Shown here: positions 12,060 to 25,951 of the stretch, one piece after another
Position numbering within the stretch: the stretch's first letter is position 1
Layout: each line of letters starts with the position of its first letter
Notes under the pieces: model-generated
The model's input: only the letters and a program-made list of their open reading frames with translations
Told to the model about the DNA's origin: nothing
Database searches by the model: none
Source: Flammula alnicola
Lineage: Eukaryota > Basidiomycota > Agaricomycetes > Agaricales > Strophariaceae
Length of the DNA: 64,000 nt
Reading direction: 5' to 3'
Assembly (NCBI GenBank): GCA_015499995.1
Contig: JADNRV010000007.1
Span: 615,365-679,364 of the forward strand
Made by a program: the position numbers and the translations under genes

Positions 12060-13927
12060 TCAGAGGGGGGCGAATTGCTGGTCGGTGAACCAAGCTTCGT
12101 TGTTGAGGGGAATATCCACTCCTGCACAACCTTGGCCGACTCTTGCGGGTCCTTGGGTATTCTGCGAGAGAACAATGAGTGTAAGATTTTCAGTTACTCA
12201 AGACGCGGACGCAATACATACTTGAGCTTTGGCAGCCAACGACCATTCACTTTCTCAAAGAACCTAGGCACATGGACTTCGCCATTCTCTTCTCTCTTCT
12301 TGCGTTCTTCTCTCTGGGCATCTTCTACTGAAGTCTTAGCTATTGTTGCAGCCTCCATATCTTTCAAGAGGATCGCCTCCGTCAGGTCAGCCCACAGTCT
12401 ATTATTCGTCAGAATATGAATATTGCAGATATCTTGTCGGGAAAAACTCGCCTTCTAGATTCGTTGGGTTCTTGTTCTTCTGTCGGAGGAACCCACTTTG
12501 GTGACACGTTCTGGCCGTCCTTGACGGCGTCAAACAATATACGCTTCTTCCCCGACTAGTCGAGTGACTAGATCAGCATATCGTCCAACTTAAAGTAGGC
12601 GATAAGACGAAGACGCGAAACATACTTTGTTATTTCTGAAATCCATAACATGACTCCATCTCCCCGACACTTCGCCGATATCCGAACTGTCTTTGCGTAT
12701 ACGGCCGGCGAGAGCATTATATGTGCCTGAAAAGAAACCCTGAATGATAGAATTCAGCGACCGCTATCAGATAGACAGAGGTGCTGGAAATATGGACCTT
12801 TGTTTTGAATTCCAGGTCGCAGTAAAGGCCGTGTTTCTCGTTCTTAGCTATACATGTATCTCCTAGTTCGAGGACCATCTTTCCGAACAGGATTCCGCGA
12901 GCGTACATGTTCGGCATTGTAATCACGTATTCTGTCCACGAGGATAAAAGGCTGTGAATTGATTGACATTAAGAGCACGTACCGCCATCATCAGGCTTCC
13001 CTAGCAATGTCACTCGGTTTTCACCTTCCATAGTGGTCGACACGCTATTGCCGAGGAACTTGGATTTAGGCCGGAGTTCCCCGATGATGCTTACATGGTT
13101 GGCGGGGGTGATGTAGAAGAAAGCAGATACAGGAGGGTGATGAGAGACTGCAAATAAGATTATTAATTCATGCGGCAACGGGCATATATGCCGTCTTCGG
13201 GCTGACCTTGCTCAGCTATGTAGTAACCCTGTGTGCCATTCGGATAATCGTATCTGCACCTGAAGAACTCCCCGAGGACAGGATTATAACTGCGCAGCGT
13301 AAGCGTAGCACATGTTGCACGATGAATGAGACAATATGACTGGTAAAGACTCACGGCTTCTTGACGCCCTTGGGCTTGATGTGCCAACCAGCGAGGTAGT
13401 ATTGTAAAACTCTAATGAATCGCTCCTCTGGATCATCGAAACTCTCCGCACTGAGAATATGAGTTATTGGAAGGATGCTGCGGGCAACAGTGAGGGGACT
13501 TGCCCGAAAATGAGGTCTGGATGAGACATGAAATCGGTGATCCGCTCTAGCATGCTTCGTGGCTCCAGCACGAAGGTTGGGAAGGTGACTTTGGAAAGAT
13601 CCATTCCGACTCTGGATGAGCGTAGCAGACATCAGTGCAGACAAGGAGCAAGCAAAAAAACTTCAGAAAACGGTGAAGCAAAGTAAATTACACTGCACAA
13701 CTTGCCTGAGCTGAGAGATTAAGGAAGCAATAATGGAACCCTCATCGTCATCGCTGCATTCTGCGTCAAGATCAAAGGGCGACATGGAGGAAAGAGGCCA
13801 AGTACGAACAGGATGGAGGTTCATCGGGTTCTGTGTCTGACGGTGGTTTGTCGTCACCCTCGATGGAGCCTCGAGGTTTCACGACCCGATTGAACGTGGA
13901 ACCGGCCTGGCTGAAGAGACCCATCAT
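12060..13927 (-). CDS. Oxysterol-binding protein-related lipid transfer protein (Osh6-like)
   Basis: OSBP/ORP lipid-exchange domain protein; short members of this class, such as yeast Osh6/7, move phosphatidylserine or sterol between ER and plasma membrane in exchange for PI4P. The diagnostic motif [12 protein letters not shown] is present (about 13140-13210), split by an intron, preceded by [11 protein letters not shown] and by [20 protein letters not shown]. Downstream are [25 protein letters not shown] and [10 protein letters not shown]. No PH or ankyrin domain is visible. The N-terminus ([15 protein letters not shown]) is short; an apparent frame shift there is resolved by a 52-nt intron. 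Two introns use GC-AG ends (13451-13503 and 12399-12450). The 3' end is best read as ending [14 protein letters not shown], which needs one G restored at the donor near 12221; without it the tail would end about 40 bases earlier in another frame. Confidence 0.88.
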
Positions 13928-14116
13928 GATTGCGTTAGAGTTCGGAGAAGGCCAAGGAGGTTAAGGAGTGGTGGAGAGAGAGAGCAGAGTGATAATCACG
14001 TTCAGGTCTGATGTCAATCATCAATTATCAAATTCAAATATCACAGCCTCGCGAAAACAATGTGTAATTCTATAGCACGGATATACAAGAACCTCTATCT
14101 CTACTCTCAGTATGTA

Positions 14117-16592
<2,476 letters not shown>

Positions 16593-17520
16593 TAGGTTTA
16601 TGGGGCAGGGATGAGTAAAATAAGCTGAAGTGACGACAAAGTGCATTGATCAAAAGAGATAGTCGTGAAAAACTCGTGTTTTTCTCACTTGCCTATTTCG
16701 GCGAATTCTATATTTACACCATCTGTGATTCGGAATCTCAGCACTTCTCAGCGATGCATCAAGTAAAGAGAGGATAAATTCTATTGCAATGGGAATATCT
16801 ATGCAGATGGGGGAATGTTTTCACCGCAAAAACATTTCGGAGACAAGGGGAACACCAGCCGGCCTTCAAAGTGGTTATTACACCACATGGCCTTCGTCAT
16901 CAAAATGGGCTGTTACAAGGCTGTACAAAGGTCTTGGAAGAGCTACATGAATCATTCGACCTCAAGCAGAACCCATACGATTTATAAGGATCCGAAAGTC
17001 CGGCGCAGTTTTCGTGGCCCGTGGTGAAACTGTCCAGCCCGTTAGTCGCCCGTAAAGGCGAAGAGAAAGTCGGCGTAAGTTGACCGCGTGAAGTAGGACA
17101 TTATTGACCCAAGAGAAAGCCATGCCATCGAGGTGCCGGTAGTGTTTGGTTTTATAGGAATGAAGATGGAGGATATTGCAGTAGTACTACTTATTTCTGG
17201 AGACACGACTGCCTTGACGATGTAGATGATATTATGTCAGCTTGTTGTAGCAACAGTAGCGGAGTGGAACGAATGAAAAGGCAGAAATAGCCAGCGACGA
17301 GCAAGGCGGACTGAGCGCTGAGCGAGCTCGACGTTTCGTTCTCCCAAACCCTTACTTTCTTTCGTCATACTATCGGTGTTTTCAGACCTTTCTCTCCTTT
17401 ACATTCCGATCCGCAGGTACGGCTGCATCACACATTTTCCTGACTAAACGCCAAGATTTAACTCTTGCTCCCATCTTATACCCCCTCCGCCGCGCTTTCT
17501 CCAGGCGGAACTTCTCTCTC
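16593..17520. promoter_or_regulatory. Divergent intergenic region between DBP3 and the ADAM gene
   Basis: About 0.9 kb between divergent start codons. Small open frames at 16784-17027 lack protein-like composition and known motifs. The ADAM-proximal end (about 17340-17500) is pyrimidine-rich. Nothing else is supported. Confidence 0.4.
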
Positions 17521-20500
17521 ATGCATCTATACCAACCCTTATTCGCCCTGGTCGTCCTCCTCTTTGCCTCATGGTCGCGGCCATCTAATGGTAATGTTCA
17601 GCCACCTTGTTCAACTTAAGCTTGCTCACTTTATTGTTCCAGCCCATAGTACGCAAGTTCGGCCACTGAAGAGAGTAGCCAATCCATCCACCCTTTCCCT
17701 TGAAATCTTACCGCGGAACCCATATCTGCTTCCACCGTCAAATCTGAGCAAACGGCACCCACTGCCTCATCCAAGCACCCTGCGTTATAACGACTCTTTC
17801 AGGCTAATTCTATCTGCTTATAATGAAACTTTCCATCTCCATCTGCGACCTAATGACGATCTCATCCATCCTGCTGCACGAATTCATTATTACAAAACTC
17901 TACCGGATGGAAGGGATGTTCTCAGTCACACCGAGCCTCTATTACGGGAGTCTGTCAAAGCTTACCTGGGAGAGGTCGTCGCTGCATACCATTCTGCTGC
18001 TCGCATGCGCGAGGACGCCGCTGCTGTCATCCACCACCCTCATCCGGCAGACCTAGGCTGGGCCCGGATCATGGTCCATGCACAAGGCGACACTGAACGA
18101 GGAATAAATCCTATTTTCGAGGGCGCTTTCTCTGCCAACGGAGTGATATACCACCTCATGACCAAGGAAAATTATCTGCGTAATAAGCTCGAGCTCGATC
18201 CTCAGCTCTCAGAACCTGTGGACGATACTGACGCAAACCTTGTTATTTGGAGGGAGTCTGATGTCATGACACCGAAGGAGGAACACTTTGCCAAGACTGG
18301 CGTTAATTTCCCCTCGGAAAAGGTCATCGTGCCTCAGACATGCGGTCATGATAGACTAGAATACAACAATCCAGCCCAGAACCCTATGCTCACTCGTCTG
18401 CCAGTGCCAACTTGGACCGATCATCTTCTCAGTCCTTTCCTGAACGAAACGTTATACCGACGGGATGATGTACAAACAGGGAATGGTGGGATGAGCACAA
18501 AGTTGGTTGATCTCATCCCTACGTCTTACTTTCTTCTGACTAGGTCCCTCACAGTTTCGCGGGCTCGATCGGCTCAAAAGCAGGATGTCCCTCTACTCAG
18601 AAAATAGTGCGCATTGGCATGATATCCGATTGTCAGATTTCTAATGTGATAATTAGGTATATATGGGGGTAGCTGCCGATTGCACTTACGTTTCAACATA
18701 TAGTGGTCAAGAAAATGCAACGACACAGATTCTAAAAATTGGAATTCAGCGAGTGCGCTATACAAGGTCAGTACACATGTTTCTTTCCGCGGCATTTTAC
18801 CCAATTAATTTCTACGATATCTATAGACACTTTTAACGTCAGTCTCGGTATCTCCGAACTTCAAGTCAAAAGTGAAACGTAAGGGAACTATTATTCCATT
18901 CATGCATTCACCGATCGAAATTGCCTAGCTGTCCTCAATCGTTGATTCGACCGCACCATGGAATATACCCTGCGCCAGTGCTCAACTTGATACCGTCTCT
19001 CTATATTTTCGCAATGGCGAGGCCAAAAAGGCAATGACAGTAATGGCTTGTGGCATTTAATGAGTGGGTGTCCTACTGGATCGGAAGTCGGCATTGCTTG
19101 GCTTGCAACCTTGTAAGCATCTTCTGCTCGATAATACCTCTTCTGACCTGTTCATATTTCCAGATGTCAGCAGGATGCTACCGGCAATTCACCTTCCGTT
19201 GTTTCAGGAACGGCTGTCTCCACTGCGGGTCGTACAGAATGGCAAGTCGTCGCTCATGAAATTGGACACAACTTCGGCGCTATTGTGAGTGATTATGTAT
19301 GATTGGATGCATCATGTCGGTCGATTGACAGCTTCTCCTTTCTTCAGCACGATGTAAGTATTTTAATGTCCAAATGACATTCGTTCATGGTCTAATCTGT
19401 CATGACATGTAGTGTACAGATGGCTGCAACATGACATCCCCATGCTGTCCACTGAACTCGAATACATGCAATGCTAACGCACAATTCATCATGAGCCCTG
19501 TTGCTCAATCCGGAGAAACAGTGTTCTCACAGTGCAGCCTCGGAAATATTTGTGAGCACGGACTATAGTTCTTTCATTAATGTGCTCATTTGTGGTTTTT
19601 AGGTTCCGTCATGACAGGCGTGCAAGGTTCCAAGGTTGATACGAGCTGCCTCGTGGATCCATCTCCATCTCGACAGACCATATCGCTACAAATGTGCGGA
19701 AATGGCATTGTTGAAACAGGCGAGGATTGCGATCCAGGCAAGGGGTCTACATCCAATTGCTGTGATGTTACGACCTGCAAGTTCAAGAATAACGCAGTGT
19801 GTGATCCGAGTAGTAGTCCTTGTTGCACGTCACAATGCAGCTTCGCACCAACGAGCCAGGTTTGTCGACCATCCCGCGACGCACAATGTGATACAGCAGA
19901 ATTTTGCACGGGCAACTCTTCCTCATGCCCTACGGATGTGGTTGCAAAGAATGGTGCGTAAACCTGCAATCTTTATTGATTTTATGGAAATGGGAGTATG
20001 ACTCTGACGTGCTTCCTTTTCATAATTAAGGGCAGAGCTGTGGGAGCAATGGTTTGGCGTGTGCCAGTGGCCAATGCACGTCTATCGCCCGTATGTTGCT
20101 CCTATTCTTTCCCTGCTGTGAAATATCACGAACTCATTTCTCATGGCTATGAAGAGCAATGTCAGACAGTTGGTGCTTCGATGGGCCTCAAGGATGCCTG
20201 TCCCGACCAGAACGATCAAACATGTCAGATCTCATGCCAGGACCCAACCAATTCAGGGGCTTGCATAAGGTTGACATCTTTGCTTATCGACGGATCTCCC
20301 TGTGGTTCGTGGTTTGACATCTCCTAATGATACTTCCGCTGATATTAGCGACGCTATCACGTAGGCTTCGGCGGTACTTGCTTGGCTGGCAAGTGCCAAT
20401 CTGCTGGACTGTTGGACACTGCAAAGGTTTGATTCCCTTTATCATTCACATCCGATAATTTTCCTTTTCCTGATCGGCCCTCCTTCAGGCGTGGTACGTC

Positions 20501-21028
20501 CAGAACCTTCAGATTGCTATTCCGGTGACCGTGGTAGCTGGTCTGTTGGCTATCCTAATTTTATGGTTTCTCATTCGAAGTGAGTATATCTTTTTTTGTG
20601 TGATAAACAAGATATTCTGATCATTTGTGCGTCTATTTTTGTTTTTGTTTAACAGGTGTGAGACGCTGCTGCGGCAAACGAAAGCGACCGGGCTCCAGAG
20701 CTGTCCTTGCCGTCAGTCCACCCATGTCAGGAGCGGCAACCCATGAGAGACTCGCTAGCTTTGGGTATGACAGCGCTCCTGGCTCACGCCTTATGCCAGG
20801 ATCAAGGTAGGATTCTGATCCTCGGATATCAATTGCCTTCGAGTACTGATTTTCATGTCTTTCTTCGCATTGTACGTATTGTATAGTACGGCCTATACTC
20901 GTGTGCCTCCAGCTGCACATGACCGTATAAGGTCTGGAGATGGTCAGGATCCGAGGTACAACTATGCCGCCAACAACCGCATGGATTGGGTGGATGATAG
21001 CTCGTACAACGGCCCGAGGCGATATTAG
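17521..21028 (+). CDS. ADAM-type (reprolysin) metalloprotease with disintegrin domain and C-terminal membrane anchor
   Basis: Type I membrane zinc endopeptidase of family M12B. The start at 17521 gives a clear signal peptide ([20 protein letters not shown]). A propeptide runs to about 18400. The protease domain holds [35 protein letters not shown] and the zinc site [12 protein letters not shown] followed by CTDGCN. The disintegrin domain starts [15 protein letters not shown] (about 19695-19960), then a Cys-rich region and one membrane span ([20 protein letters not shown], about 20510-20575) and a basic cytoplasmic tail (RRCCGKRKR...). More than ten introns were read; two have AAG acceptors (ending 20030 and 20154). 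The third zinc His and the following Asp are encoded by a 6-nt exon. Four one-base slips occur near 18738, 18836, 18941 and 18992. Catalytic residues are all present, so I infer an active protease. The substrate is unknown. Confidence 0.88.
19348..19353 (+). other. 6-nt micro-exon encoding His-Asp of the ADAM zinc site
   Basis: The sequence CACGAT lies between a 63-nt intron (19285-19347, GTGAGT...CTTCAG) and a 59-nt intron (19354-19412, GTAAGT...TGTAG). It supplies the final H and D of [12 protein letters not shown] in phase. Skipping it leaves the frame open but removes the third zinc ligand. Confidence 0.8.
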
Positions 21029-22513
21029 CCTCTCGTTAGCCTAATGCAATCGCGTCTTGCTTCTCTGTAGACCGTGTCCGCGTCTGATTTAACATTGCGC
21101 ATATCTGTATTATTTCTATGAACTTTGCATCTTTTCAGTCGAACTGCTTAGTCGAACTGCTTTCGGGGTCATGTAGCGCTAATTTTTGCACGCCGATGAA
21201 TCAAAATATCACCTGGAGAGGTTGTAACCCACGGTCCGGCTTTGCTACAATGACCGTCGGCCCTCGTCAGCCCCAGACTGTCGAGATGTCCAAGACCGAT
21301 ATTTATCTGAATTATCTGAAGGTCCCGACCTCGTTTAAACAATCTTAGATACCCACAGGGTGGGTAACCTAGGCACACCTATGATCTACCTTGTTATTTT
21401 TACACCAGCTATTGAGAACAGAACAACGACTAAACTTAGTTGATGACTGTCATGGGAAAGCCTGTAAGCACCTGGGTTGATCGGCAATCGATACATCGAA
21501 GGATGTCTAAGTACTTACCATGGGATGCATGTAGATATAGACTCAGGTTGAGAAGTGTTTCCCTGTATGTGCAACTGCTGTGCTCATGGTCATTTCCGCC
21601 GCTGTACAAGCAACTTTACATAAGGGCCTGGCAAAGAACTGGTTAAGAAGACAGTCCAAGGAGATCATAAGACCAGCCATGGTCAGAATAGACTTTGCAG
21701 TAAGCTATCACTTACCAATTGACGTTAAGGCGCTTCATATGAATCACGAGAATACGGCATACTTGAATTAATTTCGCGGAAAAATGGAATCTGCTCCGTG
21801 AGCATCTGCGTTTCCTGTGAAATCATGAGCCTGAGATGAAGCCGGCAGATATGGAGATGTGCTCACACCTAATTCCCATTTTAGACGCTTTGGGAGGGAG
21901 TGTGTTGGAGCTGCAGTGCGACGCACATGGTGGAGACTTCGGAAAGCAGTGAACTTGGTTCATTTATACCATGAGCTTCTTTTGTGCAAAGCTATCTATG
22001 CACGCATGCGCCGAGTTAACCCCATCCTACTCCATCGTAAGAACTCTGTTCTGTTCTGATCGCGTCATCAGTGATTTTGTTAAAGTTCTCCGGGAATTGT
22101 CTCCAGGGGAAATGTCCGCTTCGTTGGGACTAGGGTTCCCAACAATCAAGTGCGAAAATAGAGTTCATTTCGAGTAAAACCCACTTATTTTTTGACATCC
22201 CAAGTTGACATAGAGGGGCCGAGGTTAACTGATAATCTTCGAATCCAGCGGCGTCAATTCAACACTTTGCATACGATCGAGTAATCGCCGATGGGAGGCG
22301 AGTATACTTAGCGTTGCTAAACGGGGTGTGCGTTATGTCCACAATCGGTCAAACGGAGCAGGGCGCTGGCATCTGGTGTATGATTTAACCGCAAAGGTAA
22401 ATGCTACAGCCTTTCAAGAGCCTGTCGCGGACACGAGGGTTCGCTGTAGTGTCTTTTCTCGAATTAAAGTCTAAAGGAAAAGGCGTGTGTTATACCGTTA
22501 CGAGGATGTAACA
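21029..22513. other. Gene-poor spacer, nothing recognised
   Basis: About 1.5 kb between the ADAM and ClpP 3' ends. It is AT-rich with only short frames (under 80 codons) lacking protein-like composition. I found no terminal repeats, tRNA or transposase fragment. Confidence 0.4.
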
Positions 22514-23642
22514 TTACTCAGGTGGCCTATCGGTATCAGTTGCTGGCCTTTTTTCGAGTATCCCATCCACGATGCCGAATTCCATCGCTTCTTGTGCTGT
22601 TTGTAGGTTGAGCGCCTGATTAGATAGGCATCGCAGACAAGTTTAACTTACCGGTCATGTAGTAATCTCGCTCTAAAGCCCTTTCTGGATGTGTGGCGTC
22701 GAGGTCAACCTATTAAGAGTAGAAAAGAGGGGAAGAATGGTATTCACCGAAACGTGCGAGGCCTTCGGCCTCTGACTCTCCTTCTTTAGAGCAATGCTGC
22801 TGGTAAATGCCAGTCAGAAGTTGACGTATCCGTAATATCTCCTTTGCGTGAATAGCAATATCAGATGCTTGACCCGAGGCACCGCCGGAAGGTTCTGGAT
22901 CGGGGAAATTGGTGGGGCTTGTACAGGGCATAGTATGGGCGACGTACGATGAATCATAATGCTGGCGTTTGGCAGACAGTGCCGTTTCCCTTTCTCACCA
23001 GAAGCGAGAAGCAAGGAGCCCATTGACGCGGCTAATCCTAGGCTGTAAGTATGAATTGGAGATGAAACATACTATTCAGGACATCAATCAAAGTTCAAAA
23101 AAAAGGTTTGACAAGATTGTCCACCTGCATCTGCACACGTTAGTTTTGGAATGTGAGTGACGGAGTAACGCAAGGCTCACTGTGTCATAAATTGCTAGCC
23201 CAGCAGTCACGCTACCGCCGGGAGAATTAATATACAAGTGTATCGGTTTTGTTGAATCCTCGGCTTCCAGGAACAATAATTGGGCCACAATTAGAGTTGA
23301 GTCAGAGTCTCGTATCTGTGTCATTCAGGCATGAATGGTTGGTGGATCAATTGACTGAACATACAGGTCCATGGAGCATTATCACGCGCTCTCTCAGGAG
23401 ACGAGAGAAAATGTCATAAGAGCGTTCACCTCTTCCCTATATATGGCATGAGTGGAAAATATTATTCGAGGGAATAAAGGACCAACAGTTTGCTCGATAA
23501 CGATTGGTACGAGGTTCGCAGATGGCGCTTCCCACTGGTCCTGAATTGACTTGATGGACTGCCCTGCCAGAGGGTGAAACAGTCTTCTTGACGATTGTAA
23601 GGACCAAAGGCGAGCTGAAGATGTGATAGATCTCGAGAACAT
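22514..23642 (-). CDS. clpP: ATP-dependent Clp protease proteolytic subunit, mitochondrial
   Basis: Serine protease that forms the tetradecameric ClpP chamber and works with ClpX in the mitochondrial matrix. The N-terminus ([22 protein letters not shown]) is a mitochondrial presequence. Core motifs follow in order: [71 protein letters not shown], the catalytic Ser in [17 protein letters not shown], the catalytic His in [18 protein letters not shown], and the Asp region [18 protein letters not shown] 6-nt exon encodes the Met-Gln joining IYDT to YVSSPI. One 64-nt intron restores [16 protein letters not shown]. The bridged frame is clean from start to stop, with no slips. The gene is divergent from BRL1, and a MITE lies about 120 bp upstream of its start codon. 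Confidence 0.93.
23125..23130 (-). other. 6-nt micro-exon encoding Met-Gln of ClpP
   Basis: On the minus strand ATGCAG is flanked by a 50-nt intron (23131-23180, GTGAGC...GTGCAG with a CTAAC branch-like site) and a 53-nt intron (23072-23124, GTGGAC...AATAG). It joins IYDT to YVSSPI in phase, matching the ClpP family sequence IYDTMQY. Confidence 0.78.
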
Positions 23643-23714
23643 GGTTGTTGAGCGAGAAAGAGAAAGAGAACGTGAAGGCCAGACATTCAATTTCCAGTTT
23701 GAGGGAGAAATCCA

Positions 23715-23722
23715 TCACGTGA
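23715..23722. promoter_or_regulatory. TCACGTGA palindrome upstream of clpP
   Basis: E-box-like palindrome (CACGTG core) about 75 bp upstream of the ClpP start codon, between it and the MITE. The same core occurs in the SNF2/KU80 and MIP1/DOT1 divergent promoters. In fungi such sites bind bHLH factors; here this is inference from sequence only. Confidence 0.4.
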
Positions 23723-23760
23723 CTGACGCGTCAACAAGACGAGAAAAGTTGACAAACACA

Positions 23761-23768
23761 GCGGCACC
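23761..23768. repeat. Left 8-bp target site duplication of the MITE
   Basis: GCGGCACC directly abuts the left terminal repeat. The identical octamer follows the right terminal repeat at 24391-24398. Confidence 0.85.
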
Positions 23769-24390
23769 CAGTGTTGGCATGTACTGGGTGGGTCGTGTAC
23801 ATCCACCCCCACGTTTTAGTGGGTACCCTCATGGGTGCCCACGTCCCACAACCGTGGGCATGGGTATTCCCACGCGCACCTCCCGGGAGTTTAGTACCTC
23901 ACGTGACAAGGTACTACGTTCTGGAACCGTACGGCCGGGGCGGGGTTGCCGATTAGGGAAACACCTGCGGTTCGAGTAGATAGGCCTTGTCCTGGCAAAA
24001 TTTCGCCAGATCGATGTTGTCTGTAGCATTCGGGGTAATTAGTTGATGTATTTAATGCAGAAAATTGGATTCCCGTTCATAGTAGACTCCGCAGATATGC
24101 CATTGCATCAACTACTACTTAGATCTTGATGCAGAAGGTGATCCTGTTGATTTTGAGGAAGGGAACGTCCGTATACGCCCCTCAATGCTGTAGAATACTA
24201 CCCTATGAACAAATTTGGATGTTACATCGCGATACAGTCGTGCAGAATCGTCGATTTCTCAATGATTGTCGCGCCTCCCCCACGCTGTTTCCTTATCGGG
24301 CTATCCCATGCCCACACATGATCGTGGGTGTACACATTTTCGTGGGGGTGTGGGCATACCCGTGCACATCCACAGTACATGCCAACACTG
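23769..24390. mobile_element. Non-autonomous hAT-like DNA transposon (MITE), 622 bp
   Basis: The element starts and ends with the perfect inverted repeat CAGTGTTGGCATGTACTG (23769-23786 and, reversed, 24373-24390). It is flanked by the 8-bp direct duplication GCGGCACC. Subterminal inverted similarity extends about 90 bp inward (shared CCCCCACG and GTGGGCATGGG blocks). No transposase frame is present, so it would need a transposase in trans. The 8-bp duplication and CAGTG ends suggest the hAT superfamily, although the octamer does not fit the usual nTnnnnAn preference. Perfect ends and duplication suggest recent insertion. It fills most of the divergent promoter between clpP and BRL1. Confidence 0.85.
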
Positions 24391-24398
24391 GCGGCACC
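24391..24398. repeat. Right 8-bp target site duplication of the MITE
   Basis: GCGGCACC, identical to the octamer at 23761-23768, immediately outside the right terminal repeat and about 107 bp before the BRL1 start codon. Confidence 0.85.
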
Positions 24399-24504
24399 TT
24401 GTTAGGTGTGTGCAACAGCGACCACATTCTTCATTCTGAATCTTGCCCCCCGACGGTCACCGAGAAGTTACAATATATCAAAGCACCATACCGCTTGAGT
24501 CGAC

Positions 24505-25951
24505 TATGGCTTCTCGATACCCGTTTACTCAACGTTCCAAAGAGGCACCCATGGATTACCAGTGGACCAACCGAAGTCCAGTGAAGCCAGCGTGGGCAGC
24601 TGGTGTTGAAGAACACACTACTCCTCGAAAACGTATGTGGCATTATCGTCTGTCCTTCATATTCAATCCAATATCAATATCCTTCTTCGTTTAGGCGCAC
24701 ACGATGATGTGAATCCTCCAACTCCTCTGTTGACGGAACAGCGACAACCCACCTTCGGTTCAAATCAGAATGTTCCCTTTCTCTTTCAACCAACTCCTGT
24801 GCCTCAAACTCCCCAATCTCATCCATGGGCCCCTCCTCCGCAATTTTCTATCTCAAAAGCATTTCCTACGCAAAATGATGTCAAAGACATAGATATGACC
24901 GAAGCTAGTCCCTTCAGAAACGACGAAACGAAAGGCGAGGAATCGCCAGTAAGAGAGAAAGAGGCCGATAACAGCAGACCGGTGGCGAGCGGGGCGCTCA
25001 GACGCGTCTTTAAACAGCGGACAAAACACATGTATACCCGACGTCGACGAGCACAAGAAGATGAACATGGAAGTTCGGGCTCAGAGGGTGAAAGTGAGGA
25101 AGAGGATATTGTCGCACCTCTGACAAAAACCTCGAATCATTACACTCTCAATATGCCTGCACATCCGGCACCTCAATCCGACTTGCCATATATTCTCCTT
25201 GGGTGAGTTAATTTAAAAACCGACGAAAGCTCTTTCTCATTTTGCCCAGCTATCTTCAGTTCTTCTTCAATCTCTCTTTGATATTGATATTCCTATACCT
25301 CTTCGTGCAGTTCATAGTTACTGTACAGAAAGATGTAGAGCATCGGATTTTGGAATATTCTCAAGGTGAGTTACGGCTATTCTCCTGTTCAAGTAATTAA
25401 TTTGGCGTTAGAAATCATCCAGGAAATTAGCATGTGTGCCGTGCAGTACACGAATAATCGATGTGCCGAGCCTAATCCTATTCCAGCCATGGTCCAGCAG
25501 TGTTCCAATTGGGAGACATGCATGAATCGCGATCCTGCAATTGTTGGACGCGCAAAGGTTGGGGCCGAGCTGATCGCAGAGGTCGTAAACGGTTTCGTGG
25601 AACCAATTAGCTGGAAGACTTTGGTACGTATGCTTTAATAGGGAAAGGTACAAAATAGGCTGACCCTTGCATCAGATATTCACGTTGACTTCGCTGGCAT
25701 TCTTGACTGTATTCATTAACACCTTACTCTCTCTTTATCGCGCGAAACACCACCCTGTCACCCAAACCGCACATCACCCAGCCCCATCCTTCCCCATCGC
25801 ACCATCTGCAACCCCCTTTCCGCCTCACCATTTAAGTTACCTGTCTCCAGCCGCTACTCCGAGCTGGGGTCGGTACCGGTCCGAGCAGGACCTCGAGTCG
25901 CCGACAAGACGGAGACGACTTGAAGGAGGAGCTGCAACCAAGATCAAATAG
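24505..25951 (+). CDS. BRL1: Nuclear envelope protein of the Brl1/Brr6 family
   Basis: Integral nuclear-envelope protein that in yeasts assists nuclear pore complex assembly and membrane lipid balance. The first half is disordered (MASRYPFTQRSKEAPMDYQW..., Pro/Gln-rich), with a basic stretch (VFKQRTKHMYTRRRR) and an acidic stretch. The conserved domain has a first membrane span (LQFFFNLSLILIFLYLFVQF), a lumenal loop with four paired cysteines (SMCAVQY, NRCAEPNP, QQCSNWETCM) and a second span (FTLTSLAFLTVFINTLLSLY). The tail is Pro- and Arg-rich. Five exons join in frame with no slips. The four-Cys loop between two spans is diagnostic of Brl1/Brr6; which paralogue it is remains open. Confidence 0.9.

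Noticed and set aside
13740..13850. A frame slip in the N-terminal part of the OSBP gene
   Set aside because: A 52-nt intron (GTACTT...TGCAG) with a branch-like TTGAC joins the frames cleanly, so no missing base is needed.
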